Positions 53,729-61,799 of a stretch of 64,000 nucleotides of DNA are shown here, piece by piece; position 1 is the first letter of the stretch; the number at the start of each line of letters is the position of its first letter. Origin of the DNA: Candidatus Poribacteria bacterium (GTDB lineage Bacteria; Poribacteria; WGA-4E; WGA-3G); NCBI GenBank assembly GCA_022827885.1, contig JAJEIP010000066.1:78292-142291 (forward strand), in the 5' to 3' direction. Position numbers and translations under genes: made by a program. Under the pieces are notes generated by a model. The model saw nothing but the letters and a program-made list of their open reading frames with translations. It was not told the DNA's origin and ran no database searches.

Positions 53729-54868
53729 CTAAGAAAGCATAGCGAGAACCGCTGGCACATCTCGTAAGGATTGGTACTGTTTAACGAGTGTTAATCCGAA
53801 CTGAAGTGCTGCCCGTTCTACACTGAGTTTTTTGGGTATATCGGCAATACTTTCTATATCTCTGACGTGCGCTGCACCGATAAGACGGCGCAACATTTCC
53901 AATCCCGCAAACCCTACGGCTTCGTGAAAGATGTGTTGTAAGGTTTGTGCTTTCAACGTTCCGTCAACTTTTCTAAACCCAAGCGTGTAGGCGTGCCACG
54001 TCTTCGCAATCGCTGTTTTGAGTGCGGCTTGCACGTCCGGGGTATCTTGATGTGAAAAGTAGGATAAGAGGTAATTCGCCCAATACAATCCGAGGTCAAA
54101 CCCGACGGGACCATAGAAGGCAAACTCGGCATCAATCACTTTTGCTGTGTTGTTTTGGACGAGGACGCTTCCGGTATGTAAATCACCGTGGGTTACGGCT
54201 TGCTGTGCTGTTAGAAAAATCTGTTTGAGATCCCCAGTGTGTTGCAGAAAAACCGTATCCGCCTTCAATCGCTGGACATCTCTCTCTAAACCTGGCGTCC
54301 AAAAATTCGTTTCATGTTCGGTGTACGGAAAAGTGAATACATAATCGGCAGTTATTGACTGCATGGTGGTATTCGCAAATTGCTGTCTATACTGCTGCAC
54401 AGTTGTGCTATCAAGGTTCTTGACGTAGGTGCAACTATGGACGGCACCCATAAATCGCCCGATCTGTTCAGCGATACCGGTGTCCACTTTGCCTGCAATG
54501 AGATCCGCCCGCAGCACCTGTGCATCTCGGAGATCCTCCATTACAATGACCGCCGTTTCAGCGTCAAAATAGTAGAGTTCCGGGACGCTCCGGCTTGCGA
54601 ACCGGTTATAGATATCCAGCGCGCGGGACTCGTAAGTCAAACGTTCGATGGATAATGGATACTTGGGTCCTAATATCTTAATGTAGGGTGGCGCATGTTT
54701 CAGAATGACCGAACGCGCCGATTGCGATGCATCCGAAACACGATAGACGGTATTAAGATTACCATCGCCAATCTCTTCTATACGGAATTCCGTCTCCGGT
54801 TCAAACATACGGAGCTCAGCACGTCGTTGACGTAGATAGTCCAGCAGTGTGGCAAGGTCGAGTTCCAT
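53729..54868 (-). CDS. mtnK: S-methyl-5-thioribose kinase
   Basis: 379 residues. The kinase signatures are those of MtnK: LKHAPPYIKILG near the N-terminal ATP site, AVTHGDLHTGSVLV (catalytic loop) and VIDAEFAFYGPVGFDLG (metal-binding loop). MtnK phosphorylates methylthioribose in the methionine-salvage pathway in the cytoplasm. No other salvage gene (mtnA, mtnP) is in the window. Other choline- or aminoglycoside-type kinases are the alternative, but the GDLHTGS and DAEFAFYGP pair is specific. It lies 15 nt downstream of asd; the link is a common origin in methionine/aspartate metabolism. Confidence 0.88.
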   Translation of the reverse strand: MELDLATLLDYLRQRRAELRMFEPETEFRIEEIGDGNLNTVYRVSDASQSARSVILKHAPPYIKILGPKYPLSIERLTYESRALDIYNRFASRSVPELYYFDAETAVIVMEDLRDAQVLRADLIAGKVDTGIAEQIGRFMGAVHSCTYVKNLDSTTVQQYRQQFANTTMQSITADYVFTFPYTEHETNFWTPGLERDVQRLKADTVFLQHTGDLKQIFLTAQQAVTHGDLHTGSVLVQNNTAKVIDAEFAFYGPVGFDLGLYWANYLLSYFSHQDTPDVQAALKTAIAKTWHAYTLGFRKVDGTLKAQTLQHIFHEAVGFAGLEMLRRLIGAAHVRDIESIADIPKKLSVERAALQFGLTLVKQYQSLRDVPAVLAMLS

Positions 54869-54883
54869 ATCCTTCTGACAACC

Positions 54884-55882
54884 TTACAGCAGATTTTCAG
54901 CGATTTGAATAGCGTTCAGCGCAGCACCTTTCCGGAGGTTGTCTGCGACTACCCAGAGATTCAGACCATTTTCTATGGAAGCATCATCGCGAATTCTACC
55001 GACATAGACTTCATCTTCCCCAGCGACATCAACCGCAAGCGGATACTGTTGGTTGTCGGGATCGTCCATAATTTTTATACCGGGGGCAGTGGCGAGGCAC
55101 TCTCTCGCTTGGGCGGCCGTGAACTTCTCGTGTGTTTCAAGGTTTATCGATTCAGAATGCGCGAAGAAGACGGGAACTCGGACAGTTGTCGCAGAAACAC
55201 CAATCGTGTCATCTCCAAGAATCTTCCGGGTCTCATTAATCATTTTCACCTCTTCTTCGTTGTCACCGCTCTCCAAGAAGGGCCAATCGAATGCGACGTT
55301 AAATGCCATCTGATGTGGAAATTTATCTAAGGTGATCGGTTTGCCTTCGAGGGCTTCGGTCGTTTGTTGGACCAGTTCCATGACAGCACGTCCACTTTTA
55401 CCCGAGACGCTTTGATAGGTAGAGACAACGATCCGTTTGATGCCGACAAGGTCATAGATCGGTTTAAGGGCTACCATCATTTGGATGGTAGAACAGTTCG
55501 GATTGGCAATAAGTCCATTGTGAGCACGGGCAGCATCCATATTGACTTCCGGGACAACGAGAGGTGTTCCCGGGTCCATACGGAAAGCACTCGTATTGTC
55601 AATGACGAGCGCGCCTTTTTTTACGGCTGTAGGAATGAACTCGCGACTGACAGACGCGCCTGCGGATGAGAACACTACGTCCACATCTTCAAACGAGGCG
55701 TGGGTCAGTTCCTCAACAATAATGGGTTCATCTTTAAAGGATAGGATTTCACCGGCGGAACGGTGTGACGCTAACAATTTGAGAGAAGCAATTGGGAATG
55801 ATCGCTCTTCGAGAATTTGCAACAGGGTATTACCGACCGCACCCGTTGCACCGACAACCGCGACACGATAACTCTCACGCAT
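54884..55882 (-). CDS. asd: Aspartate-semialdehyde dehydrogenase
   Basis: 332 residues. N-terminal NADP site VAVVGATGAVGNTLLQIL; active-site Cys in ANPNCSTIQMM; substrate-binding VPVFFAHSESINLETH. The length and motifs match the canonical bacterial enzyme, which reduces aspartyl phosphate to the semialdehyde for lysine, threonine and methionine synthesis. It is the first gene of an operon with mtnK, dnaJ and DUF433, behind a promoter at 55942-55970. Confidence 0.95.
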   Translation of the reverse strand: MRESYRVAVVGATGAVGNTLLQILEERSFPIASLKLLASHRSAGEILSFKDEPIIVEELTHASFEDVDVVFSSAGASVSREFIPTAVKKGALVIDNTSAFRMDPGTPLVVPEVNMDAARAHNGLIANPNCSTIQMMVALKPIYDLVGIKRIVVSTYQSVSGKSGRAVMELVQQTTEALEGKPITLDKFPHQMAFNVAFDWPFLESGDNEEEVKMINETRKILGDDTIGVSATTVRVPVFFAHSESINLETHEKFTAAQARECLATAPGIKIMDDPDNQQYPLAVDVAGEDEVYVGRIRDDASIENGLNLWVVADNLRKGAALNAIQIAENLL

Positions 55883-55941
55883 TTCTGATATTTTCCTTTA
55901 TTGTGTTATTCAAGCAGAATTTTTGTTAAGTTTAATATATA

Positions 55942-55970
55942 ATTCTACCACAAACACGCCCTTTAAGCAA
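55942..55970 (-). promoter_or_regulatory. Promoter of the asd operon
   Basis: On the minus strand TTGCTT (55965-55970), 17 bp, TAGAAT (55942-55947). Transcription would begin near 55935, about 50 nt before the ATG. Confidence 0.55.
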
Positions 55971-56029
55971 ATATTTCGGTAAAGAATGCCGTGTTACAAC
56001 GGAATTCTTTGCCTACAGAACAAAAAAAC

Positions 56030-56058
56030 TTGACAAATTGCGGAGTCTGTGGTATTAA
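56030..56058 (+). promoter_or_regulatory. Strong promoter without a following gene
   Basis: TTGACA (56030-56035), 17 bp, TATTAA (56053-56058). The next open frame on this strand is HU at 56342, which has its own promoter, so this one seems to serve a short transcript. Confidence 0.6.
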
Positions 56059-56064
56059 AATTAA

Positions 56065-56170
56065 GACCTCTATGTGTTATGTCAAATTACCGTGTTAGAT
56101 TTTCTCCATCTCTAATACGTCTATTTACGGTTAAACGTAGGCTTTTCCCTGGAAACCAGGCTAATTTTTT
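56065..56170 (+). ncRNA. Candidate small RNA
   Basis: Between the promoter at 56030-56058 and a terminator-like hairpin (CCTGG at 56148-56152, AAA, CCAGG at 56156-56160, then CTAATTTTTT) lie about 105 nt without an open frame. I recognise no known RNA family. The evidence is only the promoter-terminator pair. Confidence 0.4.
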
Positions 56171-56189
56171 GGCGTTAACCAAATTTGTC

Positions 56190-56218
56190 TTGACATATCC
56201 ATATTTGTATAGTATAAT
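56190..56218 (+). promoter_or_regulatory. Consensus promoter of the HU gene
   Basis: TTGACA (56190-56195), 17 bp, TATAAT (56213-56218): a perfect match to the housekeeping consensus, as expected for a highly expressed nucleoid protein. The leader is about 117 nt. Confidence 0.85.
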
Positions 56219-56274
56219 ATAATTACTATTAGTTTTTTGTTAAATTCATTTTGAGGCCGAGGCGTGAGAATCTC

Positions 56275-56297
56275 GTTTTCCGAACAGTTCGGAAAAC
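56275..56297 (+). promoter_or_regulatory. Perfect hairpin in the HU 5' leader
   Basis: GTTTTCCGAAC, A, GTTCGGAAAAC: perfect 11-bp arms around one base. It is too tight for a normal RNA loop, but an ideal dyad for a DNA-binding dimer. It lies 45 nt before the start codon. Confidence 0.6.
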
Positions 56298-56341
56298 ATA
56301 GCATTTTCTGAATCGGGCTAAAAGTTAGAGGAACATTTGAC

Positions 56342-56623
56342 ATGGCAAAATTAATGAAGAGCGATGTGGTCAGCAGTATCGTTGAACAAACAGGCCTTAG
56401 CAAAAAAGATGCAAACGCCGCTGTTGATGCTTTTGCTGCGGCAATTTGCGAAGCTTTGGGTAATGGCGACTCTGTTGGACTAATCGGTTTCGGAACATTT
56501 GAAGCCAGAAATCGTCCAGCTCGCACAGGGCGCAACCCGCAGACTGGCGCACCACTTGAGATTCCAGCAAAGACGGTCCCTGTCTTTAAAGCTGGTAAGA
56601 AACTTCGCGACGCTACTGGCTAA
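56342..56623 (+). CDS. hup: HU family DNA-binding protein
   Basis: 93 residues, normal HU length. MAKLMKSDVVSSIVEQTGLS and ANAAVDAFAAAICEALGNGD form the helical dimerisation part, LIGFGTFEARNRPARTGRNP is the hallmark, and IPAKTVPVFKAGKKLRD ends the beta arm. HU bends DNA and organises the nucleoid. AGAGGA lies before the ATG, and a consensus promoter and a dyad symmetry precede it. The last codons are followed by a long hairpin. Confidence 0.96.
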   Translation: MAKLMKSDVVSSIVEQTGLSKKDANAAVDAFAAAICEALGNGDSVGLIGFGTFEARNRPARTGRNPQTGAPLEIPAKTVPVFKAGKKLRDATG

Positions 56624-56650
56624 AACTGGTGGTTCTTTCGTTCAGTTTCT

Positions 56651-56706
56651 GGAAAAGCCGCCGGGCTGCGTCCCGTTTTTAATGGACGGATGCCTGCGGC
56701 TTTTCC
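56651..56706 (+). other. Long stem-loop after the HU gene
   Basis: Perfect 11-bp arms GGAAAAGCCGC (56651-56661) and GCGGCTTTTCC (56696-56706) around 34 nt. No T run follows, so this is not a normal terminator. It might protect the HU mRNA 3' end. The rest of the gap to 56919 has nothing that I can name. Confidence 0.55.
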
Positions 56707-56919
56707 ACGTTACGCCTATTGATAAAAGTCGCTGCGGGTTTTTTCATAACCGGAATCATCTTTAGATATATTCTAATCCTATACTATCGCCTGCAGTGAT
56801 TAACATAGCTTTTTCTTTCGCTCGTTTGTAGGTACGCTTTCCATTCTTTTGTCCACATCATTTATAGGAAACCCGCTTTCCGGGCGCGTTGGTTAAAATT
56901 TGATGTCAGGAGACTCATC

Positions 56920-58005
56920 ATGTTGATCCGAACCAGAGCCCCAGTCCGCATTGACTTTGCCGGCGGATGGAGCGACGTAGCCCTCTTTACTGAACAATCA
57001 AAAGGGCTTGTCGTCAACGGGGCAATTAACCGATACGCTTATGCAACGCTCCGCTGTGAACGCCAAATCGCACACGACGATTCTGTTGAACTCCAGCGCG
57101 TTCTGGATAAAAGCATTCGTATCTATTCTGCGGATTTTGACACATTCATTGAAGCCGACGATGTCCGTCAGCTTGAATACGATGGGAACATTGATTTAGT
57201 CAAGGCAGCTGTGCGACGCATGTCTATACAAATTGGTGGTTTCGACCTCATTACGCAGTCCACCGCACCGCCCGGAAGTGGATTAGGGACTTCCGCAGCA
57301 ATGGGAGTCGCACTCGTCGGGGTGCTCGGGGCACTTAAGGAAGCCACCTATCTGCCTTATGAATATGCTGATCTCGCAAGCGATATTGAACGTCACGAAC
57401 TCGGTATCCTCGGCGGGAAACAGGATCATTACGCCAGTGCACTCGGCGGAATTCATTTTATGGAGTTTCAAGGGGAGGTGGTGAAAACCTCACCATTGAA
57501 ATTTCCACCACACATCCGATGCGAACTTGAAAAAAACCTTGTCCTCTGTTATACTGGAAAATCTCGCCTCTCTGGTAATATACATCAAAACGTAACCGGT
57601 GCTTATAAAAGCGGAGAACCCAGTGTCCGCGACGCATTGGAAGCCCTCAAAGCTACCGCTGAGGCAACAAAAATAGCACTGATGCGCGGGCGCCTGACCG
57701 AATTCGGCGAACTCCTCACCCAAAATTGGCAGAATCAGAAGAAATTACACCCCTCTGTCACGAATGAACAGATAGAATCCCTCTTTAAAATTGCAATGAC
57801 GCACGGGGCAATCGGGGGGAAAGTTTGTGGGGCTGGTGGGGGTGGGTGTCTACTGTTTTACTGCGAACCTACACGTGAACACCGCGTCCGTCAAAAACTT
57901 CAAGAAGCAGGAGCACAGCTCATTGAGGTTAACTTTGATTTTGATGGACTCCAAATGTGGAAAATCCAAACAACCGATGTGATAGATGGGAAACCGATCC
58001 CATAG
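56920..58005 (+). CDS. GHMP kinase, heptose-7-phosphate kinase-like
   Basis: 361 residues. Motif 1 at the N-terminus (APVRIDFAGGWSDVALF), the ATP loop PPGSGLGTSAAMGVALVG, and motif 3 KVCGAGGGGCLLFYCEP identify a GHMP sugar kinase. The arrangement resembles D-glycero-alpha-D-manno-heptose 7-phosphate kinase (HddA) and fucokinase-type enzymes, cytoplasmic enzymes of nucleotide-sugar synthesis. CAGGAGA lies before the ATG. A UDP-glucose dehydrogenase gene 1.3 kb downstream supports a role in polysaccharide or capsule precursors. Confidence 0.88.
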   Translation: MLIRTRAPVRIDFAGGWSDVALFTEQSKGLVVNGAINRYAYATLRCERQIAHDDSVELQRVLDKSIRIYSADFDTFIEADDVRQLEYDGNIDLVKAAVRRMSIQIGGFDLITQSTAPPGSGLGTSAAMGVALVGVLGALKEATYLPYEYADLASDIERHELGILGGKQDHYASALGGIHFMEFQGEVVKTSPLKFPPHIRCELEKNLVLCYTGKSRLSGNIHQNVTGAYKSGEPSVRDALEALKATAEATKIALMRGRLTEFGELLTQNWQNQKKLHPSVTNEQIESLFKIAMTHGAIGGKVCGAGGGGCLLFYCEPTREHRVRQKLQEAGAQLIEVNFDFDGLQMWKIQTTDVIDGKPIP

Positions 58006-58029
58006 CCCCTTAATAACTGTTTATATCTT

Positions 58030-58126
58030 CATTCTCCAGTGGAATTAACCAAAAACCATCGTGAAACATTGTTCTGCAAGCCTCTATAGGCTTGTAGAAC
58101 AATGCCCATATTTGATAATTTAAAAA
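58030..58126 (+). repeat. Hairpin repeat before moxR (copy 1)
   Basis: ATCGTGAAACATTGTTCTGC is followed by a 14-bp hairpin (58069-58102, CAAGCC-TCTATA-GGCTTG core with TTGTTCT/AGAACAA outer arms), then ATAATTTAAAAA before the ATG. A related copy precedes the dehydrogenase gene. Confidence 0.65.
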
Positions 58127-59146
58127 ATGAAAAATGACCTCTCAGAAACGCAAACCGGAACAGATATGGAAGCCGCCGAAGCCCTGAAAACGGCGAAGGA
58201 AAATATTTTAAACCAACTCAGAAAGCGCATCATTGGGCAAGACGAAGTCATTGAGCAGCTGCTTATCGCACTTTTTTCGCAGGGACACTGTTTACTCGTG
58301 GGCGTGCCAGGGTTAGCAAAGACACTACTCATCAGCACATTCGCACAGATTCTGGAACTCCCCTTCAATCGAATCCAGTTTACGCCCGACCTGATGCCGT
58401 CCGACATTATCGGCACCGATATTATTGAAGAAGGGGAAGCAGGGAAACGCGCCTTCCGCTTTATTAATGGACCCGTCTTTGCTAATATTGTCCTTGCTGA
58501 TGAGATTAACCGAACACCCCCTAAAACGCAAGCCGCGCTCTTACAGGCGATGCAGGAGTATCAGGTCACCGCAGGCGGTAGAACCTATCCGTTGGAACGC
58601 CCGTTTTTTGTTTTAGCAACGCAGAATCCGATTGAGCAGGAAGGCACCTATCCGCTACCCGAAGCACAACTCGACCGATTCATGTTCCATATCACGCTGG
58701 ATTATCCCGATAAAACTGCTGAAAAAGAGATTGTGATGACAACGACTGCAGCGTATGAACCGGAGATAGAACCTGTTATCACAGGGGAAGAGGTGTTGCG
58801 AATACAACAGGTCGTCCGAAAAGTGCCGATTGCTGAAGCCATCGTGGATTATGCAGTGGAACTGAACCGCCAGACGCGACCGACTTCAGAGGCGCTGGAG
58901 TTCATTCAGGATTGGGTGCAATGGGGCGCAGGACCGCGTGCCTCGCAGTATCTCGTGCTCGGGGCAAAGGCGCGTGCTATTCTCCATGGACGTTATCATG
59001 TCGCTTATGAGGATATCAAGGCAGTCGCTGCCCCTGTGCTACGCCACCGAATCTTGACGAATTTTAACGCCGAGGCTGACGGGATCACGAGCCTGGATAT
59101 CATCAATAGACTGTTGGAGAATGTCGAACCACCAGCGGTTTCATAA
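58127..59146 (+). CDS. MoxR family AAA+ ATPase
   Basis: 339 residues. Walker A at 59-67 (GVPGLAKTL), Walker B VLADEINRTPP, sensor 1 ATQNPIEQEGTYPL and the MoxR lid domain. These cytoplasmic ATPases act as chaperones for metal-cofactor insertion or complex assembly, usually with DUF58/VWA partners. The DUF58 gene of this window is 15 kb upstream. Translation begins after AATTTAAAAA without a clear Shine-Dalgarno sequence. Confidence 0.93.
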   Translation: MKNDLSETQTGTDMEAAEALKTAKENILNQLRKRIIGQDEVIEQLLIALFSQGHCLLVGVPGLAKTLLISTFAQILELPFNRIQFTPDLMPSDIIGTDIIEEGEAGKRAFRFINGPVFANIVLADEINRTPPKTQAALLQAMQEYQVTAGGRTYPLERPFFVLATQNPIEQEGTYPLPEAQLDRFMFHITLDYPDKTAEKEIVMTTTAAYEPEIEPVITGEEVLRIQQVVRKVPIAEAIVDYAVELNRQTRPTSEALEFIQDWVQWGAGPRASQYLVLGAKARAILHGRYHVAYEDIKAVAAPVLRHRILTNFNAEADGITSLDIINRLLENVEPPAVS

Positions 59147-59177
59147 TTGGAGGTTTCCGTATGCGTGCAATTGTTCA

Positions 59178-59283
59178 TGTTCTATTCCAGTTAAAATTAA
59201 CCTGAAATCATCGTGAAACATTGTCCTGCAAGCCTATAGAGGCTTGCACAGGGAAGGATGACCAGAGGCACATAGTTTAAAAT
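59178..59283 (+). repeat. Hairpin repeat before ugd (copy 2, core inverted)
   Basis: ATCGTGAAACATTGTCCTGC, hairpin core CAAGCC-TATAGA-GGCTTG (within 59224-59253), then CATAGTTTAAAAT before the ATG. The core is the exact reverse complement of that in copy 1, while the flanks have the same orientation. Confidence 0.65.
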
Positions 59284-60681
59284 ATGAAAATTGCAATTAT
59301 AGGAACAGGATATGTCGGCTTGACCACAGCTGTGGTGCTTGCTTATCTCAATCATGATGTCGCTGGGGTGGACAAGGACGAGGGAAAACTCAACCTTTTG
59401 CACGAGGGAAAAAGCCCAATCCATGAACCCGGCATCCAAAGTCTTCTTACAGAAGTGCAGCATACGATCCGTTTCACTCCGAGTGTGGCTGAAGTCGTAC
59501 CGGACGCAGAGTTGATTCTGATTGCTGTCGGCACACCCCTCAAGCAGAACGGCGAAGCCGATACGCAACACGTCGAACAAGCCGCCAAAGAGGTCGCTCA
59601 GGTCTGCCTGCCTGATAGGCATTACACACTTGTTGTGAAATCGACAGTCCCGATAGGCACGAACCAGCGTGTCGCTGAAGTCGTAGCGTCGGTATTTTCG
59701 GAACGTGGACTTCGAGGCAACGTTTCCATCGCTTCAAACCCGGAATTCTTGCAAGAGGGATTAGCACTGCAAGGCGCGTTCTATCCAGATCGGATCGTCG
59801 TCGGTGCCAACAGCGATGAAGCAATTGATACCTTGCGTCGCCTCTATAAACCGATCCTTGAGCAGACCTTTGACCCGCCGAGCGAGTTTCCGCGTCCATC
59901 TGCTTACCACCTACCACCAATGATGACAACGGATCCCAACAGTGCTGAGATGATTAAATACGCCGCGAACACCTTCCTCGCGCTTAAAATTAGTTTTATC
60001 AATGAAATTGCCGGACTTTGTGAGGAGGTCGCAGCGGACGTGACAGAAGTCGCACGCGGTATCGGACTCGACGCACGTATCGGAAGTCAGTTTCTCCAAG
60101 CAGGTCTCGGATGGGGTGGGAGTTGTTATCCCAAAGATACCGCTGCTTTATTGGGGGTCGCAGCGCAGTCGGGGTACAGGATGCCGATTACAGAAGCCGC
60201 ACGCACCGTTAACTTCCGCCAGCGGGAACGGGTCGTTGAAAAGTTGCACGACGCATTGGGCACGCTCAATGGCAAGACTGTTGGTATTCTCGGGCTCGCC
60301 TTCAAACCAAACACCGATGACATTCGAGAAGCGCCCGCACTTGACATTGTCCGCGAACTGATTGCAGCAGGTGCGACGGTTCGGGCTCACGACCCGATCG
60401 CTATCGCAAACGCAAGGCGCGCTTTATCGGGGTTACAAACCCCGCCTACAGAGAATCAGGCTCCTAACAACAGGTTGTCTTTCACGGAAGATGTATATGA
60501 ACTCCCTTACGATGCCGATGCCCTCGTTCTCATTACCGAATGGGATTTCTACCACAGACTTGAACTGCGTAGGCTCGCGAAGCAGATGAAAACGCCGATC
60601 CTCATTGATGGACGCAACGTGTATTCCCCAGAGGAAGCGAGAGCCGCAGGTTTTCATTATATCGGAATCGGCAGAGCATAA
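59284..60681 (+). CDS. ugd: UDP-glucose 6-dehydrogenase
   Basis: 465 residues. N-terminal NAD site IAIIGTGYVGLTTAVVLAY; substrate loop SNPEFLQEGLAL; active-site Cys in GLGWGGSCYPKDTAAL; C-terminal domain GILGLAFKPNTDDIREAP. The enzyme oxidises UDP-glucose to UDP-glucuronate in the cytoplasm for exopolysaccharide and cell-wall synthesis. Between residues ~195 and 215 there is an insertion (SEFPRPSAYHLPPMM) not seen in the common enzyme. It begins after AGTTTAAAAT, again without a clear Shine-Dalgarno sequence. Confidence 0.93.
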   Translation: MKIAIIGTGYVGLTTAVVLAYLNHDVAGVDKDEGKLNLLHEGKSPIHEPGIQSLLTEVQHTIRFTPSVAEVVPDAELILIAVGTPLKQNGEADTQHVEQAAKEVAQVCLPDRHYTLVVKSTVPIGTNQRVAEVVASVFSERGLRGNVSIASNPEFLQEGLALQGAFYPDRIVVGANSDEAIDTLRRLYKPILEQTFDPPSEFPRPSAYHLPPMMTTDPNSAEMIKYAANTFLALKISFINEIAGLCEEVAADVTEVARGIGLDARIGSQFLQAGLGWGGSCYPKDTAALLGVAAQSGYRMPITEAARTVNFRQRERVVEKLHDALGTLNGKTVGILGLAFKPNTDDIREAPALDIVRELIAAGATVRAHDPIAIANARRALSGLQTPPTENQAPNNRLSFTEDVYELPYDADALVLITEWDFYHRLELRRLAKQMKTPILIDGRNVYSPEEARAAGFHYIGIGRA

Positions 60682-60695
60682 ATCCTAAACATCAA

Positions 60696-60806
60696 AAACC
60701 GTAGCCCGTAACGTAGTGGAGGGCGGACTTAAGCGAAGATCGTCAAAGCACAAATCCCTTCGTTTAACCGCAAGGAAAAATTAAAAAGCCGCAAGGAAAA
60801 ATTAAA
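60696..60806 (+). repeat. Dispersed repeat with a 21-bp tandem end
   Basis: AAACCGTAGCCCGTAACGTA, then GGGCGGACTTAAGCG, CAAATCCCTTCGTTTAACCG and the end CCGCAAGGAAAAATTAAA, twice in tandem. It runs into the DUF309 gene. Confidence 0.6.
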
Positions 60807-61364
60807 GAACAGCCTGAACCCTTTGATGTCAATTGGCAGCGATATTGTCCGCAGAAGCCGTTCCCGCCGTATCGACATATACCGGGTGTCACACCGCATC
60901 CGATCCGCGACCCACTTGGGCATAGTTACGGCATAGAAGAAGATCATGACGCTGAACCCTTATCGCCACAGCTGTGGAGACAGAACGAGGATTACCTATA
61001 CGGCGTAGATCTCTACAACTTTGCGTATTGGTGGGAGGCGCATGAGGCGTGGGAAGGGTTGTGGCACGAAGCAGAAGACAGCTATCGCCTGTTCCTTCAA
61101 GGACTCATTCAGGTGTCGGCAGCCTTCATCAAGTATCATACACGGATGTTGCGTCCGCTACGCACGCTTTCTACTGCCGGACGCGATAAATTGCGGCAAG
61201 TTGCGGTTGAATGTGACGACGCATCGGGAAATTATATGGGACTCGACCTCCCAGCGTTTTTGGATGTCGCCGACACGTTTTTTGAACCGTTCTTTGACAA
61301 CACCGTTACAGAAGCCACCTTTCGTAAGGACTCGGTGAAACCGCTGATCCTATTGGTCGATTAG
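60801..61364 (+). CDS. DUF309 protein with no conventional start codon
   Basis: The open frame starts after a TAA at about 60765 and runs to 61364; from ATT 60801 it is 187 residues. The N-terminal PPYRHIPGVTPHPIRDPLGH is conserved in DUF309 proteins of related bacteria, and NFAYWWEAHEAWEGLWHEA plus LFLQGLIQVSAAFIKYH is the domain itself. The family is uncharacterised; the paired Glu and His residues may bind metal. Between TAA and the conserved part there is no ATG, GTG or TTG. ATT codons at 60780 and 60801 each follow AAGGA. The first normal start, TTG 61056, would cut the domain. Confidence 0.75.
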   Translation: MKEQPEPFDVNWQRYCPQKPFPPYRHIPGVTPHPIRDPLGHSYGIEEDHDAEPLSPQLWRQNEDYLYGVDLYNFAYWWEAHEAWEGLWHEAEDSYRLFLQGLIQVSAAFIKYHTRMLRPLRTLSTAGRDKLRQVAVECDDASGNYMGLDLPAFLDVADTFFEPFFDNTVTEATFRKDSVKPLILLVD

Positions 61365-61511
61365 TGAGGGGTCCGCGTTATTTTTCGCGCGTGGCGCGAG
61401 TCTCATCTTTCCAAAATTCAGGCAGCATTGCGACAACGGCGCAATGCGAAACTTATGCCAAGCCTCCTGTTAAACCTATAACGCTATTTTACGCTTGGCG
61501 CAAATGTAAAA

Positions 61512-61790
61512 ATGCCTTTTCTCATCTTTAGTTTTATATGTGTTTTTATCGTCGCGCTGTTGTTCGTTCTCTTTAAGGTAGGTGCCTATTTCGGCAAAAG
61601 CGATGCCGATGAATTCCGTGCGGTTCGGTGTCCGCAATGTCAGACCCGACGGAAGCCCGAAAAGACCGGGACTGTCAGAAACCTTGTTGAACTTGAGATG
61701 CGCTGCCCGCGTTGCGGGTATATTTCATGGGATGTTCCGCCAAAAACGAATCTCTCCACACGTCCCACGGATCGGGACAACACGTTATAA
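61512..61790 (+). CDS. Small membrane protein with zinc-ribbon
   Basis: 92 residues. One membrane helix at ~4-26 (LIFSFICVFIVALLFVLFKVG), then a cytoplasmic or periplasmic zinc ribbon with CPQC and CPRC, 24 residues apart. The short tail is hydrophilic (STRPTDRDNTL). The pattern suggests a metal-binding or redox-sensing membrane protein; no family is recognised. It starts after GTAAAA with no Shine-Dalgarno sequence, so the coding assignment is less sure than for its neighbours. Confidence 0.6.
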   Translation: MPFLIFSFICVFIVALLFVLFKVGAYFGKSDADEFRAVRCPQCQTRRKPEKTGTVRNLVELEMRCPRCGYISWDVPPKTNLSTRPTDRDNTL

Positions 61791-61799
61791 GGACTGCGG

